NCBI GenBank assembly: GCA_019312985.1
Contig: JAFDCC010000192.1
Span: forward strand, 1 to 6,032
Reading direction: 5' to 3'
Length of the DNA stretch: 6,032 bases
Source: Deltaproteobacteria bacterium
GTDB lineage: Bacteria > Desulfobacterota > Desulfobulbia > Desulfobulbales > BM004
Position 1 is the first letter of the stretch. Each line of letters starts with the position of its first letter. The translations under genes and the position numbers were made by a program. Below, one piece after another: positions 5,970-6,032 of the stretch. The notes beneath the pieces are model-generated. The model saw only the letters and a program-made list of their open reading frames with translations, was not told where the DNA came from and did not search any database.

Positions 5970-6032
5970 ATGTTGGAGGCAATTCGGCGTATTGCGGAGC
6001 AGAAGATCAGCGAGGCCGTCCGGGAAGGGCGG
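5970..6032 (+). CDS. DUF1992 (DNAJC28-like) protein, N-terminal 21 codons only
   Basis: The only plus-strand gene in the window. ATG at 5970 opens 21 codons to the window edge, MLEAIRRIAEQKISEAVREG followed by Arg. This resembles the start of DUF1992 proteins (DnaJ homologue subfamily C member 28, conserved domain), which begin with a short amphipathic helix of the pattern IAEQKIREAxxxGEF and continue into a Leu-Pro-Gly-rich segment, here outside the window. GAGG lies 10 bases before the ATG, an acceptable ribosome binding site. The biochemical role of the family in bacteria is not established. It is transcribed divergently from the aspartic protease gene. The assignment rests on a short stretch and needs the following sequence. 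Confidence 0.7.
   Translation, partial: MLEAIRRIAEQKISEAVREGR

Noticed and set aside
5831..5971. N-terminal extension of the aspartic protease to the ATG at 5971
   Set aside because: It would place 47 residues before a clear signal peptide and would overlap the start codon of the divergent DUF1992 gene.

Overview
This is a 6 kb stretch of bacterial chromosome dominated by a minus-strand hydrogenase-maturation (hyp) cluster. The gene order hypB-hypF-hypD, a compact HypB without a histidine-rich tail, and a PAS-LuxR regulator of a type common in sulfate- and sulfur-reducing deltaproteobacteria suggest a Thermodesulfobacteriota member, perhaps near Desulfobulbales. That placement is inference from gene style, not from a marker gene. 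The hyp genes look GC-rich. The first ~900 bases, with the regulator, look clearly more AT-rich.

Layout, left to right. 1-770 (minus): a PAS / coiled-coil / LuxR-HTH regulator whose C-terminus is cut by the window edge. 771-938: a gene-free gap with a 10-bp inverted repeat next to a run of nine T (minus strand). 939-2027 (minus): hypD. 2028-2089: a short spacer with two overlapping inverted repeats. 2090-4450 (minus): hypF. 4411-5061 (minus): hypB, overlapping hypF by 40 bases. 5062-5212: a gap with a candidate promoter for hypBFD and an inverted repeat behind the upstream gene. 5213-5830 (minus): an exported DUF4124 / retropepsin-like aspartic protease. 5831-5969: an AT-rich divergent promoter region. 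5970-6032 (plus): the first 21 codons of a DUF1992 (DNAJC28-like) protein.

How the genes work together (family knowledge): HypF makes a carbamoyl-adenylate and transfers the carbamoyl group to HypE, which dehydrates it to a thiocyanate. HypC and HypD receive the cyanide and assemble the Fe(CN)2CO unit of [NiFe]-hydrogenase. HypB, with HypA, then delivers nickel using GTP. The window holds hypB, hypF and hypD but not hypA, hypC or hypE, so those would have to lie elsewhere. No hydrogenase structural gene is present. The protease and the DUF1992 gene have no evident link to the hyp genes. I saw no tRNA, rRNA, CRISPR array or transposase. I did not find a convincing wholly new system; the points of interest are the incomplete hyp set, the intercistronic structures and the regulator standing where hypE is often found.
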